From Talinum fruticosum (taxonomy: Eukaryota; Streptophyta; Magnoliopsida; Caryophyllales; Talinaceae): DNA of 64,000 nucleotides. A program made the position numbers and the translations under genes. Of the stretch, positions 35,981 to 46,525 are shown in pieces; positions within the stretch are counted from its first letter, which is position 1; every line of letters begins with the position of its first letter. The notes under the pieces were generated by a model. It was not told the origin of the DNA, searched no databases, and was given only the letters and a program-made list of their open reading frames with translations. The stretch spans positions 8,441,501-8,505,500 of the forward strand of contig JAITYX010000004.1 in NCBI GenBank assembly GCA_021018815.1, in the 5' to 3' direction.

Positions 35981-36709
35981 GTAATGGATCCGAACCTGAC
36001 CCAAATCTGTTAGACGCGACCCATTTAATCGGATATGGTTCCAACAAATTTGGATCCGATGGGTCCGGTCTAAGCTGTCCCAAGTCCGGGTCTCAAAAAT
36101 TAAGAGTTAGATCCAACCTTAGATCCGTTTAAGAACCGAACACATTTTATTTTGTTTAAAAAATTCCCAGCAGCAACAGGTAATAATAATATATTGTAAT
36201 TTGGAAAACTTACCTAAAGTCACTCTCTCACTTCCTTTTCCCTCATTCACGCAGCCCTTGATTAATTTTTTTTTCCAGTTAATTATTTTTTCCAGTTATT
36301 GTGTTTCAGTTGTGAAAAGTATGAATGGATTTGGTATATTTGGTTTGTCTAATAGATTGGTTGAAAGATAGGTTAGTATGATATGAATGGATTTGGTGTA
36401 TTTGGTTTAGTATAATAGGTTGGTTGAAAGATAAGTTAGTATGATGCTAAAAAGGTTATATGCAGCAAAATTCCTTGCAAATTTACAATAATATTAAACA
36501 AGGCATAAATTATTGATTTTCAAAATTCATTTATGATAAAAATACATTAGACCTGTTTAAGACCCGTTTAATACCCGTGGACCCACCGGGTCCGGATTTG
36601 GATTTCACATATCTGCAAGATCCGGGTCGGGTTTGGGTCCAGGTCTAAAAAGTTAAATGGATCTGGGTTCACTCGGATACGACCCAAACCCGACCCATTA
36701 CCATCCCTA
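35981..36709. mobile_element. Old hAT-type MITE, left end eroded
   Basis: The right end ATTACCATCCCTA matches the TAGGGATGGCAATGG family; the left end retains only GTAATGG. Near-matching 8-mers CTAATAAG (35973-35980) and CTAATAAC (36710-36717) look like the target duplication. The same MITE sits at the same place in B' (59457-60117), so it predates the duplication. Confidence 0.75.
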
Positions 36710-36924
36710 CTAATAACCGAAAAAATAAATAACAAAACTTTTAATAGAGCTCACTGTAAAATTAGGCTTCTTGTTTTCAAAACGGGAGAAAAAAATGTTA
36801 TAGACTACATGTTGATAAAAAAGAATTACGATTTATCTAGATTGGCTAAATATACTAGCTTAATTTATTGGTTCAGTACAAGAAAATTTGATTTTACAAA
36901 TAATAATTTGAATATAGCTAAATG

Positions 36925-36926
36925 TA
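36925..36926. other. Deletion breakpoint in block B
   Basis: Here B jumps from sequence matching 60315 to sequence matching about 62470. About 2.15 kb is missing. The lost part contains exon 3 of the BAHD gene, and the exon is required by the family, so this is a loss in B and not a gain in B'. The exact junction is uncertain by some bases. Confidence 0.8.
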
Positions 36927-37069
36927 ATAATAATTGTATGTCTCGTTTTAGTCATCTTTAAATATTAAATACAAGTCTTATTGATTGATTTATATATCTT
37001 CAATTATATAAAAAACAATTTTTAAAAAAAAGACAGAATAAGAATATTATAGCAGCATATATAACTTAC

Positions 37070-37544
37070 CATCCACCACAATGCCCATCTTGCCTATCTT
37101 TTCCTGATTTTGAGTTCCACTTTGGCAAGCATGTGAAGCCACCATTTTCCAAAGGAAGGCACAAAAACTTTGAAGTTTAGTCCTCTTGCTATAGCCATTG
37201 GTCGCACCATCACTGGCCAGGGACTGAAGGTGACTAATTTGCTCGGCTGATATATAATATGTACGACTGACCATTGGGTCCCAAGTTTGTGCATTTTTAT
37301 CATCTTCTCGAGGTCTCACTGCCATTGATGAGATGTGGATGTACATATCTTCAACCGAAGGATCATACTTGAGTTGATCTCTATGGTTAAGAAGAGATCT
37401 TTCGAAATTTGGAGAGAACGAAATGGGCTTAGATGAAGCAATCTCCGCCCACAGGACAAAAAACATGTTCTGAGAGTGTCCATCTGTGACTCGATGATCA
37501 GCTGTACATGATATCACCGTTGCCCCGCATTTTAGTTCTGTTAC
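37070..37544 (-). pseudogene. BAHD copy 1, exon 2
   Basis: 475 nt, phase 0 to phase 1, with intact splice sites and reading frame. It carries HRVTDG. Seven bases differ from copy 2, all between 37458 and 37519; the rest of the exon is identical by eye. Confidence 0.9.
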
Positions 37545-39757
37545 CTACTCATGCCCCCGAATCACGAATGTCAATAAGAAAGCACCAACTGTGATTATAT
37601 ATTACGACTAGTGATTTATTGTAGGATCAAGAACACATTTAACTTGGGATAAGGGGTGGTCTAGTGGGAGGAGAATACATTTAACATGACACAAGGCACA
37701 TTACGTATGGACCATTTTAAATATACTAACTAAATGAATACACAAGTTTACAAACATAATGTAACACAATTACATGAAAGATATCACCATAAAAATGTGG
37801 AGTTTTGATTAAAAAATTAAAATCGACCAATGATAATTAGTCGGCATACTTTTTATTAGTAAGAATAGAGTTTTTAATTATGTATTAGATAAATCACTTG
37901 CAGAAAACGTACTTCTAATTTTTTATTCATTTACCCTTTTTATTTTTTTATTGTAAATATTTTTTTACTCTTAATTTGTAGTAAATAATAATAATCGCTC
38001 ATTCTATCCTATCATTTGGATGATTTGAAATTTATCTATTAACTTGGCTTATATATCGTGTTGTCATATGACCAAAATATAATAATAATGAAATTCAATA
38101 CTAGAAATACCTTCTCCCATAGGAACAATCCTAGTGATTTTCATCTTCTCTCACAAAGGCTACCATCAACCATAAATTGTTGGTGATAAGCCACATTCTT
38201 ATCTTTCAACACTGTATTTTGATTATAGTGAGTTTCCTCTTTAGTATGGGTTTTTGCTTCTTACCCTATTTTCCCTCTCTCATCCTAGTGTGTTTTATAG
38301 ATATGGAGGTTGTTAATTGTGGAAAATGGTTGGAATTTATTAAATGTGGTATGTTTATTTTGATGTGGGAATGAATTGAAAATGGACTTTCATAGAGTTC
38401 TATTATGAATTTTCTTGTATGTATAACATATGATGTCAAATAGATACACGGTCTATGAAGTTATATAATAGCTCGTCGACATTTGAAAAAGACGCAATGA
38501 TGTCGAAGAATGCGGCTAGACCCGGCAATCGGGTCATTCGGTTTGGGTTAATTCGGTTCGGATCGACTTTGGGTTGATCTCGTTCGGGTCCGATTCGGGT
38601 CAACTTCGATTCGAGTAAACTTTGGGTCGATCTCATTCGGGTTTGGTTCGGTTTCGATTCAGGTCCACTTCGGTTCAGTTCAACTTCGGGTCAATCTCGT
38701 TCGGGTCCGATTCGGATTAATTTCGTATTAGGTCAACTTCTGGTTGGAATCGAGTCACTTTTTGGGTCAAAATCGATTCAAAATTGTACCCACTAAAAAA
38801 TTTGTGCTACTATAGGCACAAAAGTCCATCCTGAGAGATCCACCAAAAAAATATGGGTTGGGTAACTTTTATTCGGGTTAAATCGATTCGGGTCCGATTC
38901 GGTTCGGGTCATTTTCGGGTCGGTTCGGTTTCGGGTTGGGTCATTTTGGTTCGGGTCGGAATCGGGTTCATTAGATTTCAGGTCGGTTCATTTCGGTTTC
39001 GGATCAAAATCGGTTCAACTGTTTCGGATGTCGGTTCGGTTTGGGTTTTGGGTCGTTCGGGTTGACCCGGTCGGTTCGGGTCGGTTTTGCCGGATCTAAA
39101 TGCGGTTAGCAGCTAAAAGGATGGTGTAAGATTAAAGTTGATTGATAGTATTTTTATCATTAACTTTTTTAAGATGAGTATTTATTTGATATTTTAAATT
39201 TATTATAATTAGATGATTTTCATTATATATGCCGCACGATATTTCAATCTTCCTTTTTAAAACGCCTTTTTATCTTTTAATTTATTCATCCCTTCTCGTA
39301 TCTCCATCGCCATGAAAAATATTAAATATAAATTTTAAATAGTATAATTCCTACAAAACGCCTCACGAAAAAGACAACATTAATTTGATTTTCGGAATAA
39401 GGTTATTAGAAAAGATGGTGTAATGGTTGCGTATCACTAGGATCTCAGTTCACAAATCTTGACTGGTTACGCTCTTGATTGGTTATCATGTGCAAGAATC
39501 ATCTTAAAAGTTTAAAACTAATGATTAGAGATATAAGAATAGTTTTATATTCTAAAACATACCGTTATATTATTAATATGGGGACTGATACCATATGTTA
39601 TAACCATCTCAACTAAAAAGTCTAAAAAGATGATAAAGCCTTAAGAATGGTTTCATAATCTAACGTGTACAAACAAATATGTATAGAAGTCGGCAGAGAT
39701 GATTGATATATGTTGTGTTCACTATTTGTCAATATAAATAGGAGGGATGATGATCAC
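37545..39757 (-). other. Intron 1 of BAHD copy 1
   Basis: 2,213 bp with GT-AG borders, containing the MITE 38517-39098. The part up to 38449 aligns with 63092-64000. Short ORFs here, such as 38177-38374, are intronic chance ORFs. Confidence 0.8.
38517..39098. mobile_element. hAT-type MITE in BAHD intron 1
   Basis: 582 bp with ends TAGACCCGGCAA / TTGCCGGATCTA and target duplication AATGCGGC (38509-38516) / AATGCGGT (39099-39106), one mismatch. It is the same GGTTCGGGTC-repeat family as 34465-35074. The corresponding site in B' lies beyond the window, so its age relative to the duplication cannot be told. Confidence 0.9.
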
Positions 39758-40185
39758 CTGAATCGCTAAAAGACCTCCTTTGTTGATGGTAGGCACCAAT
39801 TTGCCTGTAACTCTCTGATCAGGATTATAAAAGTTGAGCTCACAAAGTTGGACATCAGCAAAGGCTTCAGTGAACTGAACCCCCGGTTATTGCACAATAG
39901 TTCGGGTGCACCTGCCGAGTTCTCGACAAATTCACCTGCAAGAGGGTAAAAGTAGGCCAAGGCCTTAGCCAGGGCTTGCTTTAGCACACACACTTTTTCT
40001 TTGAACGTACCAGTATTATTAATATTGTTTTTGTAGCAGAAGAACATGCTGGGTTTCAATGGGGGTAGGAGCAAGTCTAGATTTGATAAGGCCAGGTGGT
40101 GGTCTTCCATCGGCACCAGTGCCACTACCACATCTTCTGCGGTGGTTGTGACGGCCAAGTCTCCATTGGCACTAACCATTGCCAT
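39758..40185 (-). pseudogene. BAHD copy 1, exon 1
   Basis: 428 nt from ATG to a CAG|GTGATC donor. Restoring one base would give 143 codons and join exon 2 in phase 0 (...LLAIQ | VTELKC...). The frame is shifted at 39880-39884. Confidence 0.88.
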
Positions 40186-40257
40186 TTTGAGAGGGAAGGA
40201 GAGGATGGGTTGTCAGACAAGTATGGCAATAGTTGTGATATACAGGGGAAGTAGATG

Positions 40258-40266
40258 CTTTATATA
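40258..40266 (-). promoter_or_regulatory. Probable TATA box of BAHD copy 1
   Basis: TATATAAAG on the minus strand, 73 bp upstream of the exon 1 ATG. The position and sequence fit a plant core promoter. It no longer drives a functional protein. Confidence 0.55.
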
Positions 40267-40671
40267 CATATATCCAACTGCTAAGACAACTCCCTTGTGA
40301 CACTACTTTATCATTCCTTCTCATTGACCCAACAAAAAATAATCCTCTACAACATGTTATAAATGATGTGAATACAAAATATATAATGATCAAATTTGGA
40401 ATCTAATAACGTGAAACCCTAACAACATCTCTAAAAAAAATAAACAACTACAAGTGGAAAAGTTATTGTAATGTTTATTTTTAAGTAACTCAAAGTGCTG
40501 CACGTGTTTTTTTTAAAATTTGAACAAAAAAGTAAAAATATACAATTTTGGGTCAATGGAATGAAAAAGAAGAGTTTATGGTAATAGAAAATTTTTTTGA
40601 CGTTATCAATAATGGAAGTATTATCATTAACATATTATGGAACTAGGTCTTCATTATTGACGTTTAGGCAA

Positions 40672-41573
40672 TTTCAGCATAATTAATTTAGACAATTTTA
40701 GCATAAGAGAGAATCTATCAAAGCTTGTACGAATTCAATCCCATTGCCTGTTTTCATTATTTCGTTATAATAGAATATTATTGATGCTTGCAAACCCGTG
40801 CTAATGAATATTATTGCCTACTTTCGTTAGTTCATGAGTCTTTTTGCACGAAGGAACTATTTTCTTAGAATTTAATCGCTTCAAAACAATCAATCCCTCC
40901 ATCAATCTTGCAATTATAAAGGTATTTTTTCGAGTTTACTTTGTCTTTTTCCCTTCAAAATATGAGAACTCGCTCATACAATTGTATAAATTGCTTGCAT
41001 GTAGGATCCGTTACAAGAACGTTGACATTATTCCTTCTGTTTGCAAAAGACAAAAGGTACGTTATTTTTAATACACAAAATATATGTATAATTTTTTCAT
41101 GGTTAGTTATATTTTTATTCTTTAGTATAGTATTTAAAACTCAAATCATTATCCCAGTAAACAAACAAAAAGAATATGGAATTTATAATTAGAGTTAAAA
41201 AAAATTGAAGCCAAATGCTTTCTTTTAACACTGGTCCAATTCCGCAAAGTCTCCAAGAAATCCAATCAAATAGGAGTTTGTACTTTTTGTTAGGTGGCCA
41301 ATACTAAATATATATAATCTACTTAAGTACAGAAATATACTAATTATTCAAAGAAAAATAGCAACCCATGCATGTCCATCATGTGATTGATCATAATTAG
41401 AATTAAAAAGTCAATAAAAGGACCATAATTAGTGAAAATTACTTATTGACGAATGAGAACTTTCTATCTAAAAATTTTGAATCCATTTTATGTTTCTTTA
41501 TTATAGTTTTGGTATTTGACTTTTATTTAATCCATGTGTACATGCATCCCTATAAAATTTGTGACTTTGTTAC

Positions 41574-41646
<73 letters not shown>

Positions 41647-41647
41647 C
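40672..41647 (+). repeat. Left arm of a large inverted repeat
   Basis: About 0.97 kb, mirrored at 49630-50545. It begins near AATTTCAGCATAATTAATTT and ends in a TA run followed by CTCC. It contains short ORFs (40844-41192, 41446-41676) with no known domain. A third, partial copy starts the window (1-150). It is probably an unclassified repeat duplicated in inverted orientation. The arms lie about 8 kb apart. Confidence 0.85.
41577..41642. repeat. (TA)33 microsatellite
   Basis: Uninterrupted TA repeat of 66 bp at the inner end of the left arm. The matching place in the right arm (about 49628-49640) has only about six units. Confidence 0.95.
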
Positions 41648-41911
41648 GAATGAAAGAATTCAAGTATGAAGACTGAATTGTGAAAGTTTCAAATTTGGAT
41701 TTTTAATTTAATTTTAGTTTATTTTATGCAAAGAACAATCCAAGTATGTGATCTCAAGGAGAAGTAATATATATAGGTGATTGATATACATTTATTTATA
41801 ATGTTGTGGTGAATGGTGACAAGTAATTTTGACGTGATTTTTGTGAAGTTAGAAAATTTTTTTAGTAAAAAAATAAAAGAAGTGAATTGAATTCTGATGT
41901 GATTTTTGTGA

Positions 41912-44417
41912 AGTTAATGGAAAGTTCAATGTTGAGCGTGTCAAATATGATGCTTATATTAATGTTGAGCGTGTAGTCGTGCGCAGTGTTGTTAAATACC
42001 TTTATAAATACATACATAAAGGGCATGATCATGCCACGTTTGTCATAGAAGGAAATGATGTGGGAAATGCAGTTGGACAAACTAAAGAAATGGATGAAAT
42101 CAAACAAGTATTTAGATTGTCTTTATGTATCTCGCAATCGAAGCATGTTGGAGGATTTTTTAATTCCGCTTGCAACATCAATATCCATCGGTTGAGACCC
42201 TCCAATTTCACTTGCCTAATGAGCAATTTGTAGTCTTCAATGACAACAATGATCTTTTTAGGATCACTAATGAGCCGTGACTGCAACAAACCATGTTAAC
42301 AATGTGGCTTAAGGCAAATAAAGATTTCCTGAAGCAAATCAGTACACCTATGCCGACTTTCCTGCTCACTGGGTTTGGAATCGCACACATCATAGATGGA
42401 CTATGCGACAACAAGGAGTTTGTATTGGTAGATTGCCATTTGTTCATCCACATTATGGGGAACGATATTATTTAAGGTTGCTACTAACTAAGATTCGTGG
42501 AGCTAAGTCATATGAGGACCTTCGGACGAGTGCGTAACATTTTGCATCCTACTTTCAAATGTGCATGTTTGGCATTAGGTCTATTGAATGATGACAATGA
42601 ATGGCATGTTACATTGATGGAAGCAGCTACATGGGCATCAGGTCACCAACTTAGAAATATGTTTTGCTCTATACCGATGTTTAGTAAGATTGGTGACTCA
42701 TTGAAATTGTGGGATGAACATTGGAAGAACCTTACCGATGATATGCAACGAATGTTTCAACTCATGTTGGCTAATCCAGATTTACATTTTACCACTCAAG
42801 AGTTGCAAAATCTTAGACTCATAGAGATTGACAACATATTGAATAGAAATGGAAAATCATTGAAAGATTATCCTCCTATACAATTGCCTTCAATACACAC
42901 AATGAATCATGTTGCAAATCGTTTGATTAGAAACGAACCCGACTATGATGTCAGCTTTGAAGGTAAAAGGTTTCACAATTTAGTCCAAGGCCCGAACACC
43001 GATTAACATCATGTATATAGAACAATATTGGATGCTCATGTGGAAAAATAAGGTGGAATATTTTTGTGTATGGAAGTAGTGGAACAGGAAAGACCTATTT
43101 ATGGAATACATTAATTTTCAAGTTTAGATCCGAAAATTTAATAGTCCTATTAGTTGCTTCATCAGGTATTACTGCAACCCTACTACCGGGAGCAAAAACT
43201 GTACATTCGGCTTTCAAGATTCCACTCAACCCCGATGAGACATATGTATGTTCATTCAATAAAAATTCCGAACGAGCTGAATTAATTCGAGAGGTAGCAT
43301 TGATCATATGGGATGAGGCACCAATGACAAATCGTCTTGTATTTGAAGCAGTAGATCGTCACCTTAAGGATATTTGTGATAATGGTCGCCCATTTGGAGG
43401 AAAGCTGGTGGTTTTGGGTGGTGATTTTAGACAAATTCTTCCAGCTTGTAACGAATAGGCGTCGTGAAAGTGTGGTCTCATCTACACTACATAGAGCATC
43501 ATTTTGGAGTCAATGTCATGTGATGAGGTTGGGGATTAACATGAGATTACAAAGCAGTAATGTATCTAATGAAAAATACGGACAACTAGAGGATTTTGAT
43601 AGTGGATATTGCAAGTTGGAGAGGGCAAAGTACAAGGTGTGTCAATTTCCGAGGATGGAAAACCAAACTGGATAGAAATACCACGAGTTTCTTAATTGAA
43701 AATGATGCTAATGGTTTGCATAATTTGATAAAGGAAATTTATCCAGACCTACGTATTAGATACATAGATTCATCCTACCTCCAAGAACGCGGAATACTTG
43801 CTCCAACAAATGATGATGTAGATGAACTAAATTCAAAGATGTTATCAATGCTACCAGGGAATGTTATGAGCTATCTAAGTTCGGACACACTAGGCCCATC
43901 GGAGGAGGGTAATGATTTTGAAAACATGGAGCCCGCTAAGTTGTTGCATTCACTTAATATGTCCGAACTTCCAAACCATTGTCTTGAGCTTAAAGTTGGT
44001 GCACCTGTCATATTGTTACGAAACATGAACCAATCCATCGGTTTATGCAATGGTACTAGGTTAGTGGTCACTCGATTGGGCGACAGAGTTATTGAAGCAA
44101 AGGTTATAATTGGGTCAAGAGTTGGAGAATCGGTACTTATACCAAGGATCGATCTAACTCCTCCTAAGGTTCAAGGTCTATAACTTACAAGAAGGCAATT
44201 CCCACTAAAATTGGCATTTGCTATGACCGTTAATAAAAGTCAAGGGCAAACATTAAATAAGGTTGGCATATACCTTCCACGGCCTGTGTTCAGCCATGGA
44301 CAACTTTACGTTGCATGGTCACGTGTCACATGTGCATCCGGCTTGAAACTTTTGATATGTAATAAGAAAGACATCTCAAAACTCGTGACAAAAATGTTGT
44401 CTACATTGAGGTCTTAA
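41912..44417 (+). pseudogene. Helitron Rep-helicase, broken
   Basis: Begins with the end of the Rep domain (VVKYLYKYIHKGHDHATF near 41990, DEIKQ near 42095), then the linker (HPTFKCACLALGLLNDDNEW near 42545, WASGHQLRNMFC near 42635, NRNGKSLKDYPP near 42845). The PIF1-type superfamily-1 helicase follows: Walker A GSSGTGKT (about 43073), Walker B IIWDEAPM (about 43305), GGDFRQILP (about 43420), and late motifs GAPVILLRNMN (about 44000) and [12 protein letters not shown] (about 44218). In a live Helitron it nicks and unwinds DNA for transfer. Here frameshifts near 42115, 42235, 43010, 43445 and 43670, a stop at 44181, and the missing HUH nuclease make it inactive. Confidence 0.9.
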
Positions 44418-44739
44418 ACAAGTATATAATCTTAGTTTTGTTTACGCTTAGACATGTTTAGACTATCTTATCACTTTCATTCACAAATAATATATTTACG
44501 TCTAACATTATTTTTTTCATATCGTCCCTAACATTATTTTAATACTATGAACTTCCTTTTCATTCACGACTATATGTTGCTTATTTGTTTTATCCAAAAA
44601 TTATGTTAGTTTACTTTTTTCGGATGTTCATGCACTATATACCTGTTCGCTTTGTGGGCCACACCACTCGAAAGTAACTATGAAGTTACGCTTAATATGG
44701 CTATATAGTGAACGAATTACCAAGAAGGGTATTGCATAT

Positions 44740-46345
44740 ATGGATATGGTTTTCATTGACAAAGATGTATGATTGTGCATACTTTTCTAAATTTATGTTC
44801 TTCATTTCGTAAAAGGTAATATATTAATAGTGCATACTATCTTGCATTTAAATAGGGTGATGACATACAAATTACCATGTATGGTGCCTTAACTTAGTTT
44901 ATATATTTAGTTACACATTTACTAATGTACGTTTTGTTATACAACTGCAGATATTGTTGGATTGGTTATCTACACAACTACACCGCAAACTATCACTTCA
45001 ACTTTGTAGAATGGCCGTGTTAGTGACTCGGGTTAAAAGGGACATCCTTATATGTGATTTAAGGTAAGCACTATTAAGTTGTAAATATCAATATTCAATT
45101 TCTTTACTATCAAGAGTCATAAACACATTATATTTTTTTATGACGTATGAAGGTTCTCATACTAACACTATGTGGAGATTTGGCAAGAAACCAAGGAAAA
45201 ATATTATTCGATAACACCGATAAAGCTATGACGATAGTTGCATCCCAAGTAGTCTGTACGAGATTTTCATGGTATGATACTGCAATTTTCATACAATAAA
45301 ATAATATTGAACTTTATTATTATAATAATCATGTTATGTACATTAGGATCCTATCTCCAAACTCAAGAAATATTACGAGTTTATGTTGACCCAGAAATCC
45401 ACGAGGTTGAGAGATTTCAATCATAGTAACGTTATTTAAAAATATTGATTCTCTATATCTAACTCTATTTTAGGAAACGTTACCATTTTTTAAACACGAC
45501 AGGTGGGCTGACCATGGTTATATGAAAACATTTATTGATTGGACTCAACGAAAAACTTATGGAATACTCGCAACTTGCTAAGTTATTGAATGCAAAAAGA
45601 ATCAAGCTGAAGGACTTCACAATGTTACCTAATGTATGACAACTTTAATCATTCTCTTTGTCATTAAAAAAAAAATCTTATAAACAATTGAAATTAACAA
45701 TTTTTTTAATGTTTTTCTTAAAGGTCAATCATTTTCGCATTGTTGCATATGTCATACATATTGACATACGTAGTCCGGTTTGGTATGAATCATGTGTACG
45801 TTGCAAAAAGAAAGCAATTGACTCTCGATGCTCGAATTGCGACACAAACATTGTTACAACTATGCCTAGGTATGTGTAACAATAAGCTTATGTTATTTTG
45901 TACAAATTACATATGTCTTACACATTCACTATCTAATTTACATTATAATTTAATGTTGTAGGTATATAGTACCTCTAACTATACAGGATTCACCGTCTAT
46001 AAAAAAGTTGATAGCTTTCAATGAACATGCCCAATTTATTTTGGATAATCCAGCATCTTATCTAAAAAAACCTTTCAAATCAAGTATATTTACATATATA
46101 AACCATTTTTTGTATTTGTTATCCATACAGGATTCGTCGTCTATAATAACCTAATGTAATTTTGTTTATGATGCATATATTAAAATAAAGGAGTTGGATA
46201 TATATTTGAGCAAAGTGCTGATGAAAGCTTTCACCTTCGTTGTACAAGCTCCTACAAATCAATATGAAGAGATGAAGATCGATTTCATATGTCCTGTCAC
46301 GTGGGAGGAGGAATGCTACTACTTTACCAATAGAATCAAAATATA
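44740..46345 (+). pseudogene. Helitron-encoded RPA1-like protein, broken, with introns
   Basis: Several exon-like blocks resemble the single-strand-binding protein that plant Helitrons carry. MDMVFIDKD lies near 44740. An OB-fold piece with LCGDLARNQG lies near 45170. The zinc-ribbon OB fold at 45724-45869 has VWYESCVRCKKK and a second CSNC pair, bordered by AG acceptor and GTATGT donor signals. Later blocks (VPLTIQDSPS near 45970, IYLSKVLMKAF near 46200) run to about 46345. The family protects displaced single strands. Stops within blocks and uncertain joins suggest decay. Exon limits other than the zinc-ribbon exon are approximate. Confidence 0.7.
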
Positions 46346-46496
46346 ATAGTGATATATAACGGAATAAATTATTCATATTAAAAGTTTTAGGTTTAAGTAT
46401 ATCAAACAACAAATAAGATGTTCTGAACTACTTTTATATTGTTTTTGGCGAGTGTATTTTCATAATGAATATTTGAGTTGATTTATAATATAGACA

Positions 46497-46525
46497 CCCG
46501 TACATTAGCACGGGCACAAACTAAT
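46497..46525 (+). repeat. Helitron 3' terminus
   Basis: Imperfect hairpin CCCGTACATTAGCACGGG, then CACAAA, CTAA and a host T. This is the expected order and spacing for a Helitron 3' end (CTRR), 3' of the helicase and RPA genes and in the right orientation. Confidence 0.75.

Larger units (their letters stand above)
32087..38449. repeat. Block B, left copy of a direct segmental duplication
   Basis: Collinear with 56845-64000 in the same orientation, at high identity. Differences: MITEs at 33286-33891 and 34465-35074 occur only here, and about 2.15 kb (60315-62470), including exon 3 of the BAHD gene, is missing here near 36925. The right limit is set only by the end of the window. Confidence 0.9.
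37070..40185 (-). pseudogene. BAHD acyltransferase pseudogene (coniferyl alcohol acyltransferase-like), copy 1
   Basis: Exon 1 is 40185-39758 (start ATG 40185, SNLDLLLPPLKPSMFFCYK near residue 34, GEFVENSAGAPELLCNNRG later). The donor GTGATC follows CAG at 39758. Exon 2 is 37544-37070 after an AG acceptor. It holds the catalytic HXXXD as HRVTD (near 37488-37502), then WAEIASSKP, and ends in GIVVDG with donor GTAAGT. The family adds an acyl group from acyl-CoA to alcohols such as monolignols, in the cytosol. Two lesions kill it. Exon 1 is 428 nt rather than 429, because a C run at 39880-39884 (G run in sense) lacks one base and shifts the frame after NNRG. Exon 3 with DFGWG is deleted. A MITE sits in intron 1. 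The closest functional class is inferred from motif resemblance only. Confidence 0.9.
41912..46524 (+). mobile_element. 5'-truncated Helitron with helicase and RPA-like genes
   Basis: A rolling-circle transposon remnant. It starts within the Rep part of the Rep-helicase protein, covers the PIF1-type helicase, then an intron-containing RPA-like gene, and ends at a Helitron 3' terminus (hairpin CCCGT...ACGGG at 46497-46514, six bases, CTAA at 46521-46524, host T). The catalytic HUH part of Rep and the 5' TC end are absent. It lies wholly between the inverted arms. Confidence 0.85.

Noticed and set aside
38853..39065. 70-codon repetitive ORF
   Set aside because: Same MITE family, read through the degenerate repeat.
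41446..41676. 76-codon ORF ending in an Ile-Tyr repeat
   Set aside because: The Ile-Tyr run is the translated TA microsatellite; the upstream part is an undefined repeat arm.
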